The notes below the pieces were generated by a model. The model was not told the DNA's origin, did no database searches, and worked only from the letters and a program-made list of their open reading frames with translations. A program made the position numbers and the translations under genes. From Burkholderia contaminans (GTDB lineage Bacteria > Pseudomonadota > Gammaproteobacteria > Burkholderiales > Burkholderiaceae): 64,000 bases of DNA. Each line of letters begins with the position of its first letter. Positions within the stretch are counted from its first letter, which is position 1. The stretch spans positions 992,001 through 1,056,000 of the forward strand of contig NZ_CP090642.1 in the NCBI RefSeq assembly GCF_029633825.1, given 5' to 3'. Of this stretch, positions 52,620 to 61,990 are shown piece after piece.

Positions 52620-53300
52620 ATGCCGCTTTCCAACGCCCAACTCGCTCAAACCATCGATCACACGCTGCTCGCGCCCGACGCGAGCGACGCGCAGATCCGC
52701 GAACTCTGCCGCCAGGCGGCCGAGCATCGCTTTTACTCGGTCTGCGTGAATTCGGCGAACGTGCCGCTCGCCGCGCGCGAGCTGGCCGATACCGGCGTGC
52801 TCGTCTGTGCGGTAGTCGGCTTTCCGCTCGGTGCCGGGCTGTCGGCCGCCAAGGCATTTGAAGCCACCGCCGCGATCGCCGCGGGCGCCGGCGAGATCGA
52901 CATGGTGATCAACATCGGCGCGCTGAAGAGCGGCCGCGCCGACGACGTGAAGGCCGACATCGACGCCGTGCACCGCGCATGCGGCACGGTGCCGCTCAAG
53001 GTGATCCTCGAAACGGGGCTGCTGACCGACGACGAGAAGGTGCGCGTGTGCGAGATGTGCCGCGATCTCGGCGTCGCGTTCGTGAAGACGTCGACCGGGT
53101 TCGGCCACGGCGGCGCGACGCTCGCGGATGTCGCGCTGATGCGCCGTACGGTCGGCCCCGTGCTCGGCGTGAAGGCATCGGGCGGCGTGCGCGACCGCGC
53201 GGCCGCGCTGGCGATGATCGAGGCCGGCGCGACGCGGCTCGGCACGAGCTCGGGGGTGGCGATCGTGACGGATCAGGGGGGTGGCGCGGCGGGGTACTGA
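52620..53300 (+). CDS. deoC: Deoxyribose-phosphate aldolase
   Basis: A 226-residue class I aldolase that splits 2-deoxyribose 5-phosphate into glyceraldehyde 3-phosphate and acetaldehyde. The Schiff-base lysine is in [10 protein letters not shown] (Lys156), with Asp94 in [12 protein letters not shown] and Lys185 in [11 protein letters not shown], matching the family's active site. Length is typical for the short bacterial form. It is divergent from the DeoR-type gene and completes the pathway begun by the kinase. A hairpin follows at 53379. Confidence 0.95.
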   Translation: MPLSNAQLAQTIDHTLLAPDASDAQIRELCRQAAEHRFYSVCVNSANVPLAARELADTGVLVCAVVGFPLGAGLSAAKAFEATAAIAAGAGEIDMVINIGALKSGRADDVKADIDAVHRACGTVPLKVILETGLLTDDEKVRVCEMCRDLGVAFVKTSTGFGHGGATLADVALMRRTVGPVLGVKASGGVRDRAAALAMIEAGATRLGTSSGVAIVTDQGGGAAGY

Positions 53301-53378
53301 CGGCACGGGCCACCAACGGCCGCCCGCATGTCGACCTGGCTGGACAATCAGCGGTCGGACGCGAACTCCGCGATCGTT

Positions 53379-53402
53379 GATACCGGCTTTGTCGCCGGTA
53401 TC
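53379..53402. terminator. Terminator-like hairpin between deoC and the Fic gene
   Basis: A perfect 9-bp stem (GATACCGGC/GCCGGTATC, 6-nt loop) midway between the convergent ends of deoC and fic. It has no T-run, so it is a weak intrinsic terminator at best. Confidence 0.5.
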
Positions 53403-53433
53403 CGACAGTCGCCGACCCACGATCAACGCGGGA

Positions 53434-54159
53434 TCAGGGAAGCGGATAGTCGCGCTTGCGCTCGAATGCCGCGTAGCCCTCGGCAACGGCCGGGTCGGCA
53501 TACCCCGCCGCGGTATCGTCCGGGATGTCGGCGCCGTCCAGTCCTGGCAATGCCGCCACGGATGCCTCCCAATGTTCGCGAGGAATGACCGCGCCGATAA
53601 AGGGCACCAGATAAGCATCCAGATGCCCCCCGTTGGGATCTTCGATCTCGCGGGTCAGAGCGCGCAGGTAATCGTCCTTTCGGGTACGGGTCCAGTCCAC
53701 TGACATACCGGCACGCCTGCACAGCTCGGCATGGACAAGCAGCATGGTGCGGCCATTGCCATCGAGGAAAGGATGACCGTAAGCGAACAGGCCCATGATC
53801 AGGCCGGGCCGGTCGGCCATCTGGCCGCGCTCCTGCGCGCGTGCCAAGCCGTCCTCGATCGCCCGACGGCAGTCGCGCGGGTGGCAAAAGTACACGTCAC
53901 CCTTGGTGATGGCTTTATCGGGGATAAGTTCGACGCGGTCGGTACCCGCCCATGGGTAGAGTCCACCGAAGAGAATGCGGTGGACAGCGAGGAAGTCGTC
54001 GTAGCCGATACGGGGGCACCGGGCGAGAAAGGTCAGCGCCTGCGGCAACTGGGCACGGAACAGCGCATGCTCGGCCACCTTGACCAAGGTCAGGTCTTTT
54101 TCCGCGGCCGTGTTGCGCAGATTCCCCGCCGTGGCGAAGTCGCCGAACGGGTCAAACAT
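53434..54159 (-). CDS. Fic-family protein
   Basis: A 241-residue Fic protein. The Fic core reads GHPFLDGNGRTML: the invariant His129, Asp133, Gly-Asn-Gly and Arg137 are present, but the final Arg of the usual HxFxxGNGRxxR pattern is Leu. The Asp at the Glu/Asp position and the preceding GDVYFCHPRD flap are normal. An ATG start at 54159 is preferred, overlapping the preceding gene; a GTG at 54174 is also possible. It presumably modifies a protein with AMP or another nucleotide. It is translationally coupled to a winged-helix gene in an antitoxin-toxin-like pair. Confidence 0.87.
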   Translation of the reverse strand: MFDPFGDFATAGNLRNTAAEKDLTLVKVAEHALFRAQLPQALTFLARCPRIGYDDFLAVHRILFGGLYPWAGTDRVELIPDKAITKGDVYFCHPRDCRRAIEDGLARAQERGQMADRPGLIMGLFAYGHPFLDGNGRTMLLVHAELCRRAGMSVDWTRTRKDDYLRALTREIEDPNGGHLDAYLVPFIGAVIPREHWEASVAALPGLDGADIPDDTAAGYADPAVAEGYAAFERKRDYPLP

Positions 54160-54661
54160 GAGTCTTGAGCCCACGGTGATGCGCCATGACTAACCGGACC
54201 AAGTCGCTCGGGGAGAGCTTGCCCGCGCGGGTCAGCGCCACCAGTAGGTCGTCGGTCGCATCGCTGTTGACTTCATCACCGGCCAGACGCGTGACGGCAG
54301 CGGCCCAGTGATCTCCGAATGTCGGCACATACTGCACACCGGCTTCGCGGGCGAGCGCCTTCACGTGACGAGCCGTGGGGGTGGTTCGGCTCCGGCGGCG
54401 CGGGCGCCCTTGGGCGGCACTCTGCCGCTGCCTCATCCGCGCCTGGGCACGCGCGAGCAATGCCGCGCGCCCGAGGGATGCGACCTTCTCCGGGCGGGCG
54501 TAGACACCCCGCGCCAGACGCTCGAGCAGGCCCGTACGGCACAGTTCCCGCAAGGCGGTCGACACCTGGCTGGCGCTGCCCAGCGAATTGACGTCCGCAC
54601 GCAACAGCACGCCGTCGCGTCGGGGGCGAAGCGATTGCAGGATACGTTCTCGAATCTTCAT
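54152..54661 (-). CDS. AbiEi/DUF6088-like winged-helix protein, putative antitoxin
   Basis: A 169-residue protein with an N-terminal winged helix (MKIRERILQSLRPRRDGVLLRADVNSLGSASQVSTALRELCRTGLLERLARGVYARP), the pattern found in AbiEi-type antitoxins and DUF6088 proteins. An Arg-rich linker (75-95) joins a C-terminal part rich in charged residues. It overlaps the Fic gene by 8 bp, so it is probably the transcriptional repressor and inhibitor of Fic. A TATAAT box 7 bp before the ATG suggests a leaderless transcript. Confidence 0.8.
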   Translation of the reverse strand: MKIRERILQSLRPRRDGVLLRADVNSLGSASQVSTALRELCRTGLLERLARGVYARPEKVASLGRAALLARAQARMRQRQSAAQGRPRRRSRTTPTARHVKALAREAGVQYVPTFGDHWAAAVTRLAGDEVNSDATDDLLVALTRAGKLSPSDLVRLVMAHHRGLKTHV

Positions 54662-54668
54662 GTGGTTT

Positions 54669-54674
54669 ATTATA
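54669..54674 (-). promoter_or_regulatory. -10 box for the winged-helix/Fic operon
   Basis: A perfect TATAAT lies only 7 bp before the start codon, so transcription would begin at or next to the ATG and give a leaderless message. The surrounding 40 bp is markedly AT-rich. No good -35 match at 17 bp; TTGTCA lies at 22 bp. Confidence 0.5.
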
Positions 54675-54835
54675 AATCAGTCATTTTTCTCTTGCATGAC
54701 AACCACTTACCACACTTCCCTATGCCGGCCGGGTACGGCCGTGGCAGTCAATCTTGTCGGACGTTAGCCGATTTAGACACCATGCCGGTGCCCGATTCCC
54801 CGGAGGCCGTGACACCCATGACCATTACCGCTCGT

Positions 54836-55747
54836 TCAACCGCCCGCCCCCACCCCCGCGATCCGTTCGCGCAACCGCGGCGCCACGAAATCGAGAAACG
54901 CGCGCAGCTTCAGCGGCATCGGCGCCTGCCCCTTGTGCACCAGGCTGACCGGCAGCGGCTGCGATTCGAACGCGTCGAGCACCACGTCCAGCGTGCGATC
55001 GCGCAGCGCCTGCGCAACCTGATACGACAGCACGCGAATCAGCCCGACACCGAGCACCGCGGCATCGATGGCCGCCTCGGCCGTATTCACCGCGAAGCGC
55101 GAATGCACCGGCACCGTCAGCTCGCCCTTCTCGCCGTCGAACACCCACGCGCGCCGCGACGCCAGCACCTCGAACGTGATGCATTGATGCCGCGCCAGAT
55201 CGGCCGGTTCGGCGGGTGTGCCATGCGCCGCCAGATACGCCGGGCTTGCGCAGATCACGCGGCGCACGCTGCCGACGCGGGTCGCCATGAAGCTGCTGTC
55301 GGGCAACTCGCCAATCCGCAGCGCGACGTCGATCTGCTCTTCCATCAGGTGCGTGACGCGATCGGTCAGCACCAGCCGCACGTCGATCTCGGGATAGTGG
55401 GCGAGGAACGCAGCCAGCACCGGCACGATATGCAGACGCCCGAACACGATCGGCGCGGTGACGATCAGCTCGCCGCGTGGCGCCGCATATTCGCCGGTGG
55501 CGGCACGCTCGGTTTCCGCGATGTCGTCGAGGATGCGCCGGCAACCGGCGACATACGATTCGCCGGCCTCGGTCAGCGACAGTTGCCGCGTCGTGCGATG
55601 CAACAGCCGCGTATTCAGGTAGGCCTCGAGATCCGCGATCTTGCGGCTTACGGTCGCCAGCGGAACGCCGAGCTGGCGCGCGGCGGCCGACATGCTGCCG
55701 GCATCGATCACCGCGACCAGCATGGACATCGACTCCAGGCGGTTCAT
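54836..55747 (-). CDS. LysR-family transcriptional regulator
   Basis: A 303-residue LysR protein: MNRLESMSMLVAVIDAGSMSAAARQLGVPLATVSRKIADLEAYLNTRLLHRTTRQLSLTEAG is the helix-turn-helix. The effector domain follows with DVALRIGELPDSSFMATRVGSVRRVICASPAYL. The start was chosen as the canonical LysR N-terminus; the same frame is open for 450 more codons upstream, which is antisense to the MFS gene. Divergent from the MFS gene at 55892 and the likely regulator of it. Confidence 0.9.
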   Translation of the reverse strand: MNRLESMSMLVAVIDAGSMSAAARQLGVPLATVSRKIADLEAYLNTRLLHRTTRQLSLTEAGESYVAGCRRILDDIAETERAATGEYAAPRGELIVTAPIVFGRLHIVPVLAAFLAHYPEIDVRLVLTDRVTHLMEEQIDVALRIGELPDSSFMATRVGSVRRVICASPAYLAAHGTPAEPADLARHQCITFEVLASRRAWVFDGEKGELTVPVHSRFAVNTAEAAIDAAVLGVGLIRVLSYQVAQALRDRTLDVVLDAFESQPLPVSLVHKGQAPMPLKLRAFLDFVAPRLRERIAGVGAGG

Positions 55748-55891
55748 ATTGCCTCTCGAATTTCGGAAAGATGATTCCAGATTCTGGTGGATTATCTTTC
55801 CCAGTGCAAGGCAGTACGCTTCTTTCACCTCGTCGTCGCCGGCCGATTCCGTTGTCTGCGGCGGCCGATCGCCATGAAAAAGGAGCCTGCC

Positions 55892-57094
55892 ATGAACGAA
55901 TTCCCTGTCGCATCGGGCATGCCGCCCATCGCGTCGCCCGCCACCGCGTCGCGCGGCAAGATCGTCGCGATGGCCGCCATCGCCGGCGCGGTCGTGACCA
56001 ACATCTATTGCACGCAGCCGATCCTGCCGCTGATTGCGCAAGACCTGCACGTCGCCCCGGCGACGGCCGACCTCGTGGCCGGCGCGGCGCTGCTCGGCTT
56101 CGCGACCGGGCTGGCGCTGCTGCTGCCGCTCGGCGATCGCTACGACCGGCGCAAGCTGGTGCTGGGCCAGATCGTGCTGGCCTTCGCGTTCGCGGTGGCG
56201 TCCGCGCTCGCACCGGGCGTATGGGCGCTGATCGGTGCCGCGTTCTCGCTCGGCGTGGTCAGCTGCGTGCCGCAGCAACTGGTGCCGTTCGCGGCCGTGA
56301 TGTCCGCACCCAATGAACGCGGGCGCAACGTCGGTACGGTCGTCACCGGCATCATGGTCGGTATCCTGCTGGGCCGCGCGGTCAGCGGCCTGATCGCCGC
56401 GCACGCCGGGTGGCGTGCGGTGTATGCGGTCGAAGCCGCCGCGATGGTGCCGGTGGGGATCGCCGCCGCGTGGCTGCTGCCGCGCGGCGTGCCGAGCACT
56501 ACGCTGTCGTATGGCCGGTTGCTCGCGTCGCTGTGGACGCTGGCGCGCACGCATCGTCCGATCCGCGAATCGATGGTCGTGCAGGCGCTGCTGTGGGCCG
56601 CATTCAATGCGTTCTGGGTCAATCTCGCGGCGCTGCTGGCCGACGGCCCGTGGCACCTCGGCAGCGCGTGGGCCGGCGGCTTCGGCCTCATCGGCGCGGC
56701 AGGCGCGCTGGCCGCCACGATCGGCGGCCGGGCGTCGGACCGGATCGGCACGCGCCGCGTGATCGGCCTGGGCATCGCGATCGTGACGGTGTCCTACCTG
56801 ATTCTCGCCGGCGCCGGCAGCTCGCTCGCGCTGCTCGTGATCGGCGTGGTGGTGCTCGACATCGGTGTGCAGGCCGGCCTGGTCGCGAACCAGACACGCG
56901 CGTTCGCCGCGGATCCGAAGGCACAGGGCCGCATCAACAGCCTCTACATGACCGCGACCTTCGTCGGCGGCGCACTCGGTGCAACCGTCAGCGGCGCGCT
57001 GATGGCCCGCTTCGGCTGGCACGGCGTGGTCGCGTTCGGTATCGCGGCCGGGCTCGCCGCCGCGCTCGTGCATCGCTGCGTGGGGCGGCGCTGA
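55892..57094 (+). CDS. MFS transporter (DHA1-like, 12 TM)
   Basis: A 400-residue exporter paralogous to the one at 3173: AIAGAVVTNIYCTQPILPLIAQDLHVAPATADLVAGAALLGFATGLALLLPLGDRYDRRKLVL carries MFS motif A (GDRYDRRK). About twelve hydrophobic segments. AAAAAGGAG precedes the ATG. It is divergent from a LysR gene and followed, 13 bp later, by an ArsR-type gene, so it may answer to either regulator. Substrate unknown. Confidence 0.9.
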   Translation: MNEFPVASGMPPIASPATASRGKIVAMAAIAGAVVTNIYCTQPILPLIAQDLHVAPATADLVAGAALLGFATGLALLLPLGDRYDRRKLVLGQIVLAFAFAVASALAPGVWALIGAAFSLGVVSCVPQQLVPFAAVMSAPNERGRNVGTVVTGIMVGILLGRAVSGLIAAHAGWRAVYAVEAAAMVPVGIAAAWLLPRGVPSTTLSYGRLLASLWTLARTHRPIRESMVVQALLWAAFNAFWVNLAALLADGPWHLGSAWAGGFGLIGAAGALAATIGGRASDRIGTRRVIGLGIAIVTVSYLILAGAGSSLALLVIGVVVLDIGVQAGLVANQTRAFAADPKAQGRINSLYMTATFVGGALGATVSGALMARFGWHGVVAFGIAAGLAAALVHRCVGRR

Positions 57095-57107
57095 GCCGGC
57101 GCGCGCC

Positions 57108-57410
57108 ATGATCGACGTCGACCTCGCTCACAAGGCGCTGGCGCATCCGTTCCGGCGGGATGTCCTGCGCTGGCTCAAGTCGCCCGATACGTTGTTACCG
57201 GACGCCGCACGACTCCGCTCGCAACACGGCGTGCCGCTCTCGTCGATCGTGGTACGCAGCGGGTTGTCGCAATCGACCGTGTCGGCGCACATCGCCGTGA
57301 TGCGCGAGGCCGGCTTGATCGTGGCGACGACGATCGGTCAGTGGCGCTTCGTCGCCCGCGACGAAATAGCCATCGACGCGTTCATCGCCAGCATCGTCAC
57401 CGAACTCTGA
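57108..57410 (+). CDS. ArsR-family winged-helix regulator
   Basis: A 100-residue winged-helix protein: AHKALAHPFRRDVLRWLKSPD, SSIVVRSGLSQSTVSAHIAVMREAGLIVATTIGQWRFVARDE. The recognition helix is at about residues 53-66. The sequence has the ArsR shape without the metal-binding cysteine motif. It follows the MFS gene by 13 bp on the same strand, so it is probably in its operon. Confidence 0.87.
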   Translation: MIDVDLAHKALAHPFRRDVLRWLKSPDTLLPDAARLRSQHGVPLSSIVVRSGLSQSTVSAHIAVMREAGLIVATTIGQWRFVARDEIAIDAFIASIVTEL

Positions 57411-57671
57411 CCCGCGGCACCGGGCCGCCGTTTCGCCACGCCCCGGCATCTATCCGGCTGCCCTTTTTTCATCGAGAGACACACACGCCGTACGGGAATC
57501 CGTCGGCGTTTTTTTACGCGAGTCTCCTCCCGATTTCCGAGAGGATGATTCCCGAATCAGACCAATTATCGGCAAATCCTGAAGGATGTATCGTGCTTTC
57601 ACGGTGGCGATTTCGTGATCGCCTCCCGCCAGACCCCGAGCCATCCGAACCCATTCGAAACACTCGACATC

Positions 57672-59252
57672 ATGAATACCGTCTCCTTGCCGGCCATCGC
57701 CACGGCGCCTCCGGCCCAGGCCAGCGCCGCCGCGCCGCCCATCCTGACGCCTCGCCTTGCAACCGGCCTGGCCGGCATGCTGCTCGCGTCCTTGCTGGCC
57801 ATCCTCAACGAACAGGTCACTGCCGCGGCGATGGCCGACATCCGTGGCGCGCTCTCCATCGGACACGACGACGGCAGCTGGCTGACCGCGCTGTTCGAGG
57901 CGGCCAACGTCGCGACCATGGTGTTCGCGCCGTGGTTCGGCGTCACCTTCACGCTGAAGCGCTTCACGATCGGCGCGGTGCTGGCGACGCTGATGCTCGG
58001 CGTGTTGTGCCCGTTCGCGCCGGGCGTCGCCGCGCTGACCGTGCTGCGCGTCATGCAGGGCATCGCCGGCGGTTGCCTGCCGCCGATGCTCATCATCGCG
58101 GCGCTTCGCTACCTGCCACCGAAAGCGAAGCTGTACGGGCTCGCAGGCTATGCGATGACCGCGACCTTCGGGCCTGCGCTCGGCACGCCGCTCGCCGCGC
58201 TGTGGACCGAGTTCGCCGACTGGCGCATGGTGTTCTGGCAAATCGTGCCGCTCGGCATCGCTTGCTGCGCGGCGATCGGCTACGGCCTGCCCGCCGATAC
58301 ACCGAAACCCGAACGGTTACGCGCGTTCAACTGGTCCGGATTCCTTACAGGATTCCCCGCCGTGGCGATGCTCGTCGTCGCGCTGCTGCAGGCCGACCGG
58401 CTCGACGGCTTCGAGTCGGCGACGATCCGCGCACTCACGGCAGGCGGCCTGACCCTGCTCGCCGCCTTCCTCGTCAACGAATGGTTTCATCCGCTGCCGT
58501 TCTTCCGGCTGCAACTGCTGGCGCGCCGCAACTTCACGCATGGACTGCTCACGCTGGCCGGCGCGGTGATGCTGCTGACCGCGGTGGCCTCGATACCGGG
58601 CCACCATCTCGCCGGCGTGCACGGCTACCGGCCGCTGCAGACCGCGCCGCTGTCGCTGCTGGTCGCCGTGCCGCTGCTGCTCAGCCTGCCGCTGACGGCT
58701 GCGCTCCTGAACTTGCGGTGGGTCGATTCGCGCTGGGTGCTGGCCACCGGCTGCCTGCTGATGGCGCTCACCTGCGTCGCGGGCAGCCGGATCACGACCG
58801 AGTGGATCCGCGACGACTTCTACTGGCTCCAGTCGATCCAGATCGTCGCGCAACCGATGCTGATCCTGCCGATCCTGATGGGCGTCACCACCGGCCTGCC
58901 GCCCGCCGAAGGGCCGTTCGCATCGGCCATGTTCAATTCCCTGAAAACCTTTTCGGCAGCGCTGGCCACCGGCCTGCTCGAAACATGGGGCACAGCCCGC
59001 GAACACCTGCATTCGAGCCGGCTGGTGGATCAGCTCGGCAACCGGGCGCAGTTGAGCGCCGGGGCCGTGGTCGACAACACAACCGGCCTCGCCCCGCTCG
59101 CACACCGGCTGCACGAGCAGGCGCTGGTGCTGGCCTCGGCCGACCTGTACCGGCTGGCCGCCGGTGTCGCGTTCGCCCTGCTGTTGCTCGTACCGTTGCT
59201 CCCGGTGCGGATCGCACCGCCGTGGGCCCCGCAACCTCCTTCCTCGCACTGA
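57672..59252 (+). CDS. DHA2-type MFS multidrug exporter (EmrB-like)
   Basis: A 526-residue transporter with about fourteen hydrophobic segments, the DHA2 family size. VTAAAMADIRGALSIGHDDGSWLTALFEAANV, LRVMQGIAGGCLPPMLI and ATFGPALGTPLAALWTEFADWRMVFWQIVPLG are the family blocks. It is followed by a HlyD adaptor gene (12 bp later) and an outer-membrane factor: an EmrAB-TolC-like exporter. The start is the ATG of MNTVSLP; the upstream part of the open frame does not look coding. Confidence 0.9.
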   Translation: MNTVSLPAIATAPPAQASAAAPPILTPRLATGLAGMLLASLLAILNEQVTAAAMADIRGALSIGHDDGSWLTALFEAANVATMVFAPWFGVTFTLKRFTIGAVLATLMLGVLCPFAPGVAALTVLRVMQGIAGGCLPPMLIIAALRYLPPKAKLYGLAGYAMTATFGPALGTPLAALWTEFADWRMVFWQIVPLGIACCAAIGYGLPADTPKPERLRAFNWSGFLTGFPAVAMLVVALLQADRLDGFESATIRALTAGGLTLLAAFLVNEWFHPLPFFRLQLLARRNFTHGLLTLAGAVMLLTAVASIPGHHLAGVHGYRPLQTAPLSLLVAVPLLLSLPLTAALLNLRWVDSRWVLATGCLLMALTCVAGSRITTEWIRDDFYWLQSIQIVAQPMLILPILMGVTTGLPPAEGPFASAMFNSLKTFSAALATGLLETWGTAREHLHSSRLVDQLGNRAQLSAGAVVDNTTGLAPLAHRLHEQALVLASADLYRLAAGVAFALLLLVPLLPVRIAPPWAPQPPSSH

Positions 59253-59264
59253 GAGACGATCGCC

Positions 59265-60339
59265 ATGTCATCCGCCATCTCCCCCAAGCACAAGGCGCTT
59301 GCCGCCGCCGCGCTCGTGATCGCCGTCGGCGTCGCAGCTTGCGCCGGCACGCATCGCTTCATCGATTCGTATACCGAAACGACCGACGACGCGTACATCG
59401 CGGCCGACTTCACCCTCGTCGCCCCGCGCGTCGCCGGGCCGCTCGTCGAAGTCCTCGTCGACGACAACCAGCACGTGCGGGCCGGCCAGTTGCTGCTGCG
59501 CATCGACGACCGAGATTTTCGCGCCGCGCTGACGAGCGCGCAGGCCGACGTGGAAGCCGCCCGCGCGGCGGTGGCCAACGACGACGCCGAGATCGCCCGC
59601 CAGCCGGCGCTCGTCGACCAGGCGCGCGCCGCGCTGCGCGCCGACGATGCGGCCGTGCAGTTCTCGCAGGCCAACGACGCCCGCTACCGCGACCGGCCGA
59701 CAACGGCGCCGGCACCGCGCAGGAGCAGCAACGCGCGGCCAGCACGCTGGCCGGGCAGTTGGCGAAACGTGCCGGCGACGCGGCCGCGCTCGCGTCGATC
59801 AGCCAGAACCTCGCCGTGCTGCGCGCCCGGCGCGACCGGCAAACGGCGCACTGGCCCGCGCCGAGGCCGCGCTCGACCAGGCGAAGCTGAACCTGTCGTA
59901 CACGGAAGTCCGCGCGCCCGTCGACGGCAAGGTGGGCCGCCGCACCGCACGGGTCGGCGCCTTCGTCACGCCCGGCGCGCCGCTGCTCGCGATCGTGCCG
60001 CTCGCCGATGCGTACGTGATCGCGAATTTCCAGGAAAACCAGATCGGCGCGATGCATCCGGGCGACCGCGTGCGCATCCGCGTCGACAGCCTGCCGGGCG
60101 TCAGCATCGCGGGCCATGTCACGAGCCTCGCGCCGGCCACCGGCGTGAGCTTCGCGCCGATCGCTCCCGACAACGCCACCGGCAATTTCACGAAGGTCGT
60201 CCAGCGCGTGCCGGTCAAGATCGCCATCGACGGGCCGCACGAGCAGGCCGCAGCGCTGAGCGTGGGCCTGTCCGTCGAAGCGAGCGTCGACACCGGCGCG
60301 CATCGCGAGACCGCGACCCGGCAGGAGGCGCAACGATGA
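59265..60339 (+). pseudogene. HlyD-family adaptor (EmrA-like) with two frameshifts
   Basis: Three reading frames in succession encode one adaptor. Frame 1 (59265 to about 59694) gives MSSAISPKHKALAAAALVIAVGVAAC... up to AVQFSQANDARYRD. Frame 2 (about 59695-59842) gives ADNGAGTAQEQQRAASTLAGQLAKRAG. Frame 3 (from about 59844) gives GALARAEAALDQAKLNLSYTEVRAPVDGKVGRR to the end at 60339. Each step equals the loss of one base; the second is in an A-run (CAAACGG). Apart from that the sequence is intact, so this could be a recent mutation or an error in the assembled sequence. The next gene overlaps its stop. Confidence 0.85.
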
Positions 60340-61943
60340 ACCCCATTCGCATCCTGCGCGCGGCGACGCTTGCGCTCATCGCCGGCGCCGCGCTGACGGC
60401 CTGCACCATGGGGCCGAACTTCGAGGCGCCGGCCAGCACGGTACCGCCCGTGTTTGCACGCACGCAAACCCTGCAAGCCCCCAGCCAGCCCGTCGACGCC
60501 GCCTTCGACGCCGACTGGTGGACCCTGTTCGACGACCCCGTGCTGAATACGCTCGAACAGCGCCTGGCCGACGCCAATCTCGACGTCGCGGCCGCGTCGG
60601 CACGGCTGCGGCAGAGCCGGGCCGAACGGCGCGTTGCCGGCGCGGCCGAGCTGCCGACGCTCGCCGCGGCCGGCTCGTACGATCGCGAGCGCGGCAGCGA
60701 GAACGGCATCCTGTCGCTGCTCGGCGTCACGCCGAGCGCGGCACCGACGCAGTCGGCCTCGGGCGATACGCCGTTCGGCGTGGCCGCCGCGCCCGGCTCG
60801 TCGGGCTCGCCGGCTTATAACCTCTACCAGGCCGGCTTCGATGCGTCGTGGGAACTCGACCTGTGGGGGCGCGTGCGGCGCGGCGTCGAAGCGGCCGATG
60901 CGCTCACCCAGGCCTCGTACGAAGCGCGCAACGCGGTCCTGCTGTCGGCCCGCGCGGAACTCGCACGCGACTACCTCGAGCTGCGCGACGCGCAGGCCCA
61001 GTTGCGGATCGCCCGGCAGAACCTCGCCATCGCGCGGGACCTGGAGAAACTCGTCCGCATTCGCCGCAAGGACGGTGTGACGACCGACCTCGACGTGGCC
61101 AATGCGGCTGCGCAGGTGGCCTCGATCGAGAGCCGGCTGCCGATGCTGGAATCGCGTCGCGCGACACGCGCGAATGCAATCGGCGTGCTGCTCGCGCAAC
61201 CGCCTGGCGCGCTGGATCCGATCCTCGACGCACCGCATGCGGTGCCCGGGCTTCCGGCAAGCGTGCCGATCGGCTTGCCGTCCGAACTGGCGCAACGCCG
61301 GCCCGACATTCGTCAGGCCGAGGCGCAGCTGCATGCGGCGACCGCCGCCATCGGCGTGGCGCAGGCCGACTTCTATCCGCGCATCACGCTGAACGGCAGT
61401 GCCGGTTTCCAGAGCCTCCAGCTGTCGAGTCTCGCCAGTTGGGCGTCAGGGCAGTTCGTGGTCGGGCCGTCGATCTCGCTGCCGATCTTCGAGGGCGGCC
61501 GCCTGACCGGCATGCTGAACCTGCGCCGGGCACAGCAGCAGGAAGCCGCGATCGTCTATCAGCGCACCGTGCTCGAAGCATGGCGCGAGGTCGACGATGC
61601 GCTGGTGGTCTATCACGCCAAACAGCAGCGTCACGATCGACTCGTCGCGATCGTGACGCTGAACCAGCGCGCGCTCGCGATTGCGCAGCAACAATACCGG
61701 TCCGGTGCGGCCGACTATCTCGACGTACTCAACGCCCAGCGCCAATTGTTCGACGCGCAAGGCCAGCAGGAGACCAGCGAGGCCGAGGCGGCGATGCATC
61801 TCGTCACGCTGTGCAAGGCGCTCGGCGGCGGCTGGGAGACGCGCTTCGGGCCCGCGGCAAACACCGGGCGCGCGGATACGACGATGTTGCCTGCCCACGG
61901 CACGATCGCGCAGACGGGAAGCCGAAAAGGGGAAGCCGACTGA
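60336..61943 (+). CDS. Outer-membrane efflux lipoprotein (NodT-family)
   Basis: A 535-residue TolC-like factor with lipoprotein signal MNPIRILRAATLALIAGAALTAC (acylated Cys23). DADWWTLFDDPVLNTLEQRLADANLDV and LAQRRPDIRQAEAQLHAATAAIGVAQADFYPRITL mark the two internal repeats. Its start overlaps the adaptor stop (ATGA). It is the third subunit of the exporter with the DHA2 pump at 57672; it will be usable if the adaptor is functional or replaced. Confidence 0.92.
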   Translation: MNPIRILRAATLALIAGAALTACTMGPNFEAPASTVPPVFARTQTLQAPSQPVDAAFDADWWTLFDDPVLNTLEQRLADANLDVAAASARLRQSRAERRVAGAAELPTLAAAGSYDRERGSENGILSLLGVTPSAAPTQSASGDTPFGVAAAPGSSGSPAYNLYQAGFDASWELDLWGRVRRGVEAADALTQASYEARNAVLLSARAELARDYLELRDAQAQLRIARQNLAIARDLEKLVRIRRKDGVTTDLDVANAAAQVASIESRLPMLESRRATRANAIGVLLAQPPGALDPILDAPHAVPGLPASVPIGLPSELAQRRPDIRQAEAQLHAATAAIGVAQADFYPRITLNGSAGFQSLQLSSLASWASGQFVVGPSISLPIFEGGRLTGMLNLRRAQQQEAAIVYQRTVLEAWREVDDALVVYHAKQQRHDRLVAIVTLNQRALAIAQQQYRSGAADYLDVLNAQRQLFDAQGQQETSEAEAAMHLVTLCKALGGGWETRFGPAANTGRADTTMLPAHGTIAQTGSRKGEAD

Positions 61944-61990
61944 TCGACGCGCGGCCTCGCCTCTTCCGCTCGCCCCGCGCCACCGGCACA

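Noticed and set aside
55748..57109. Leftward open frame continuing upstream of the LysR gene
   Set aside because: Antisense to the MFS gene, His/Arg-rich; the canonical LysR start is at 55747.
60336..61943. Single fused protein from 59265 to 61943
   Set aside because: The continuous frame passes through HlyD coding sequence in the wrong frame; the outer-membrane factor has its own start and lipoprotein signal.
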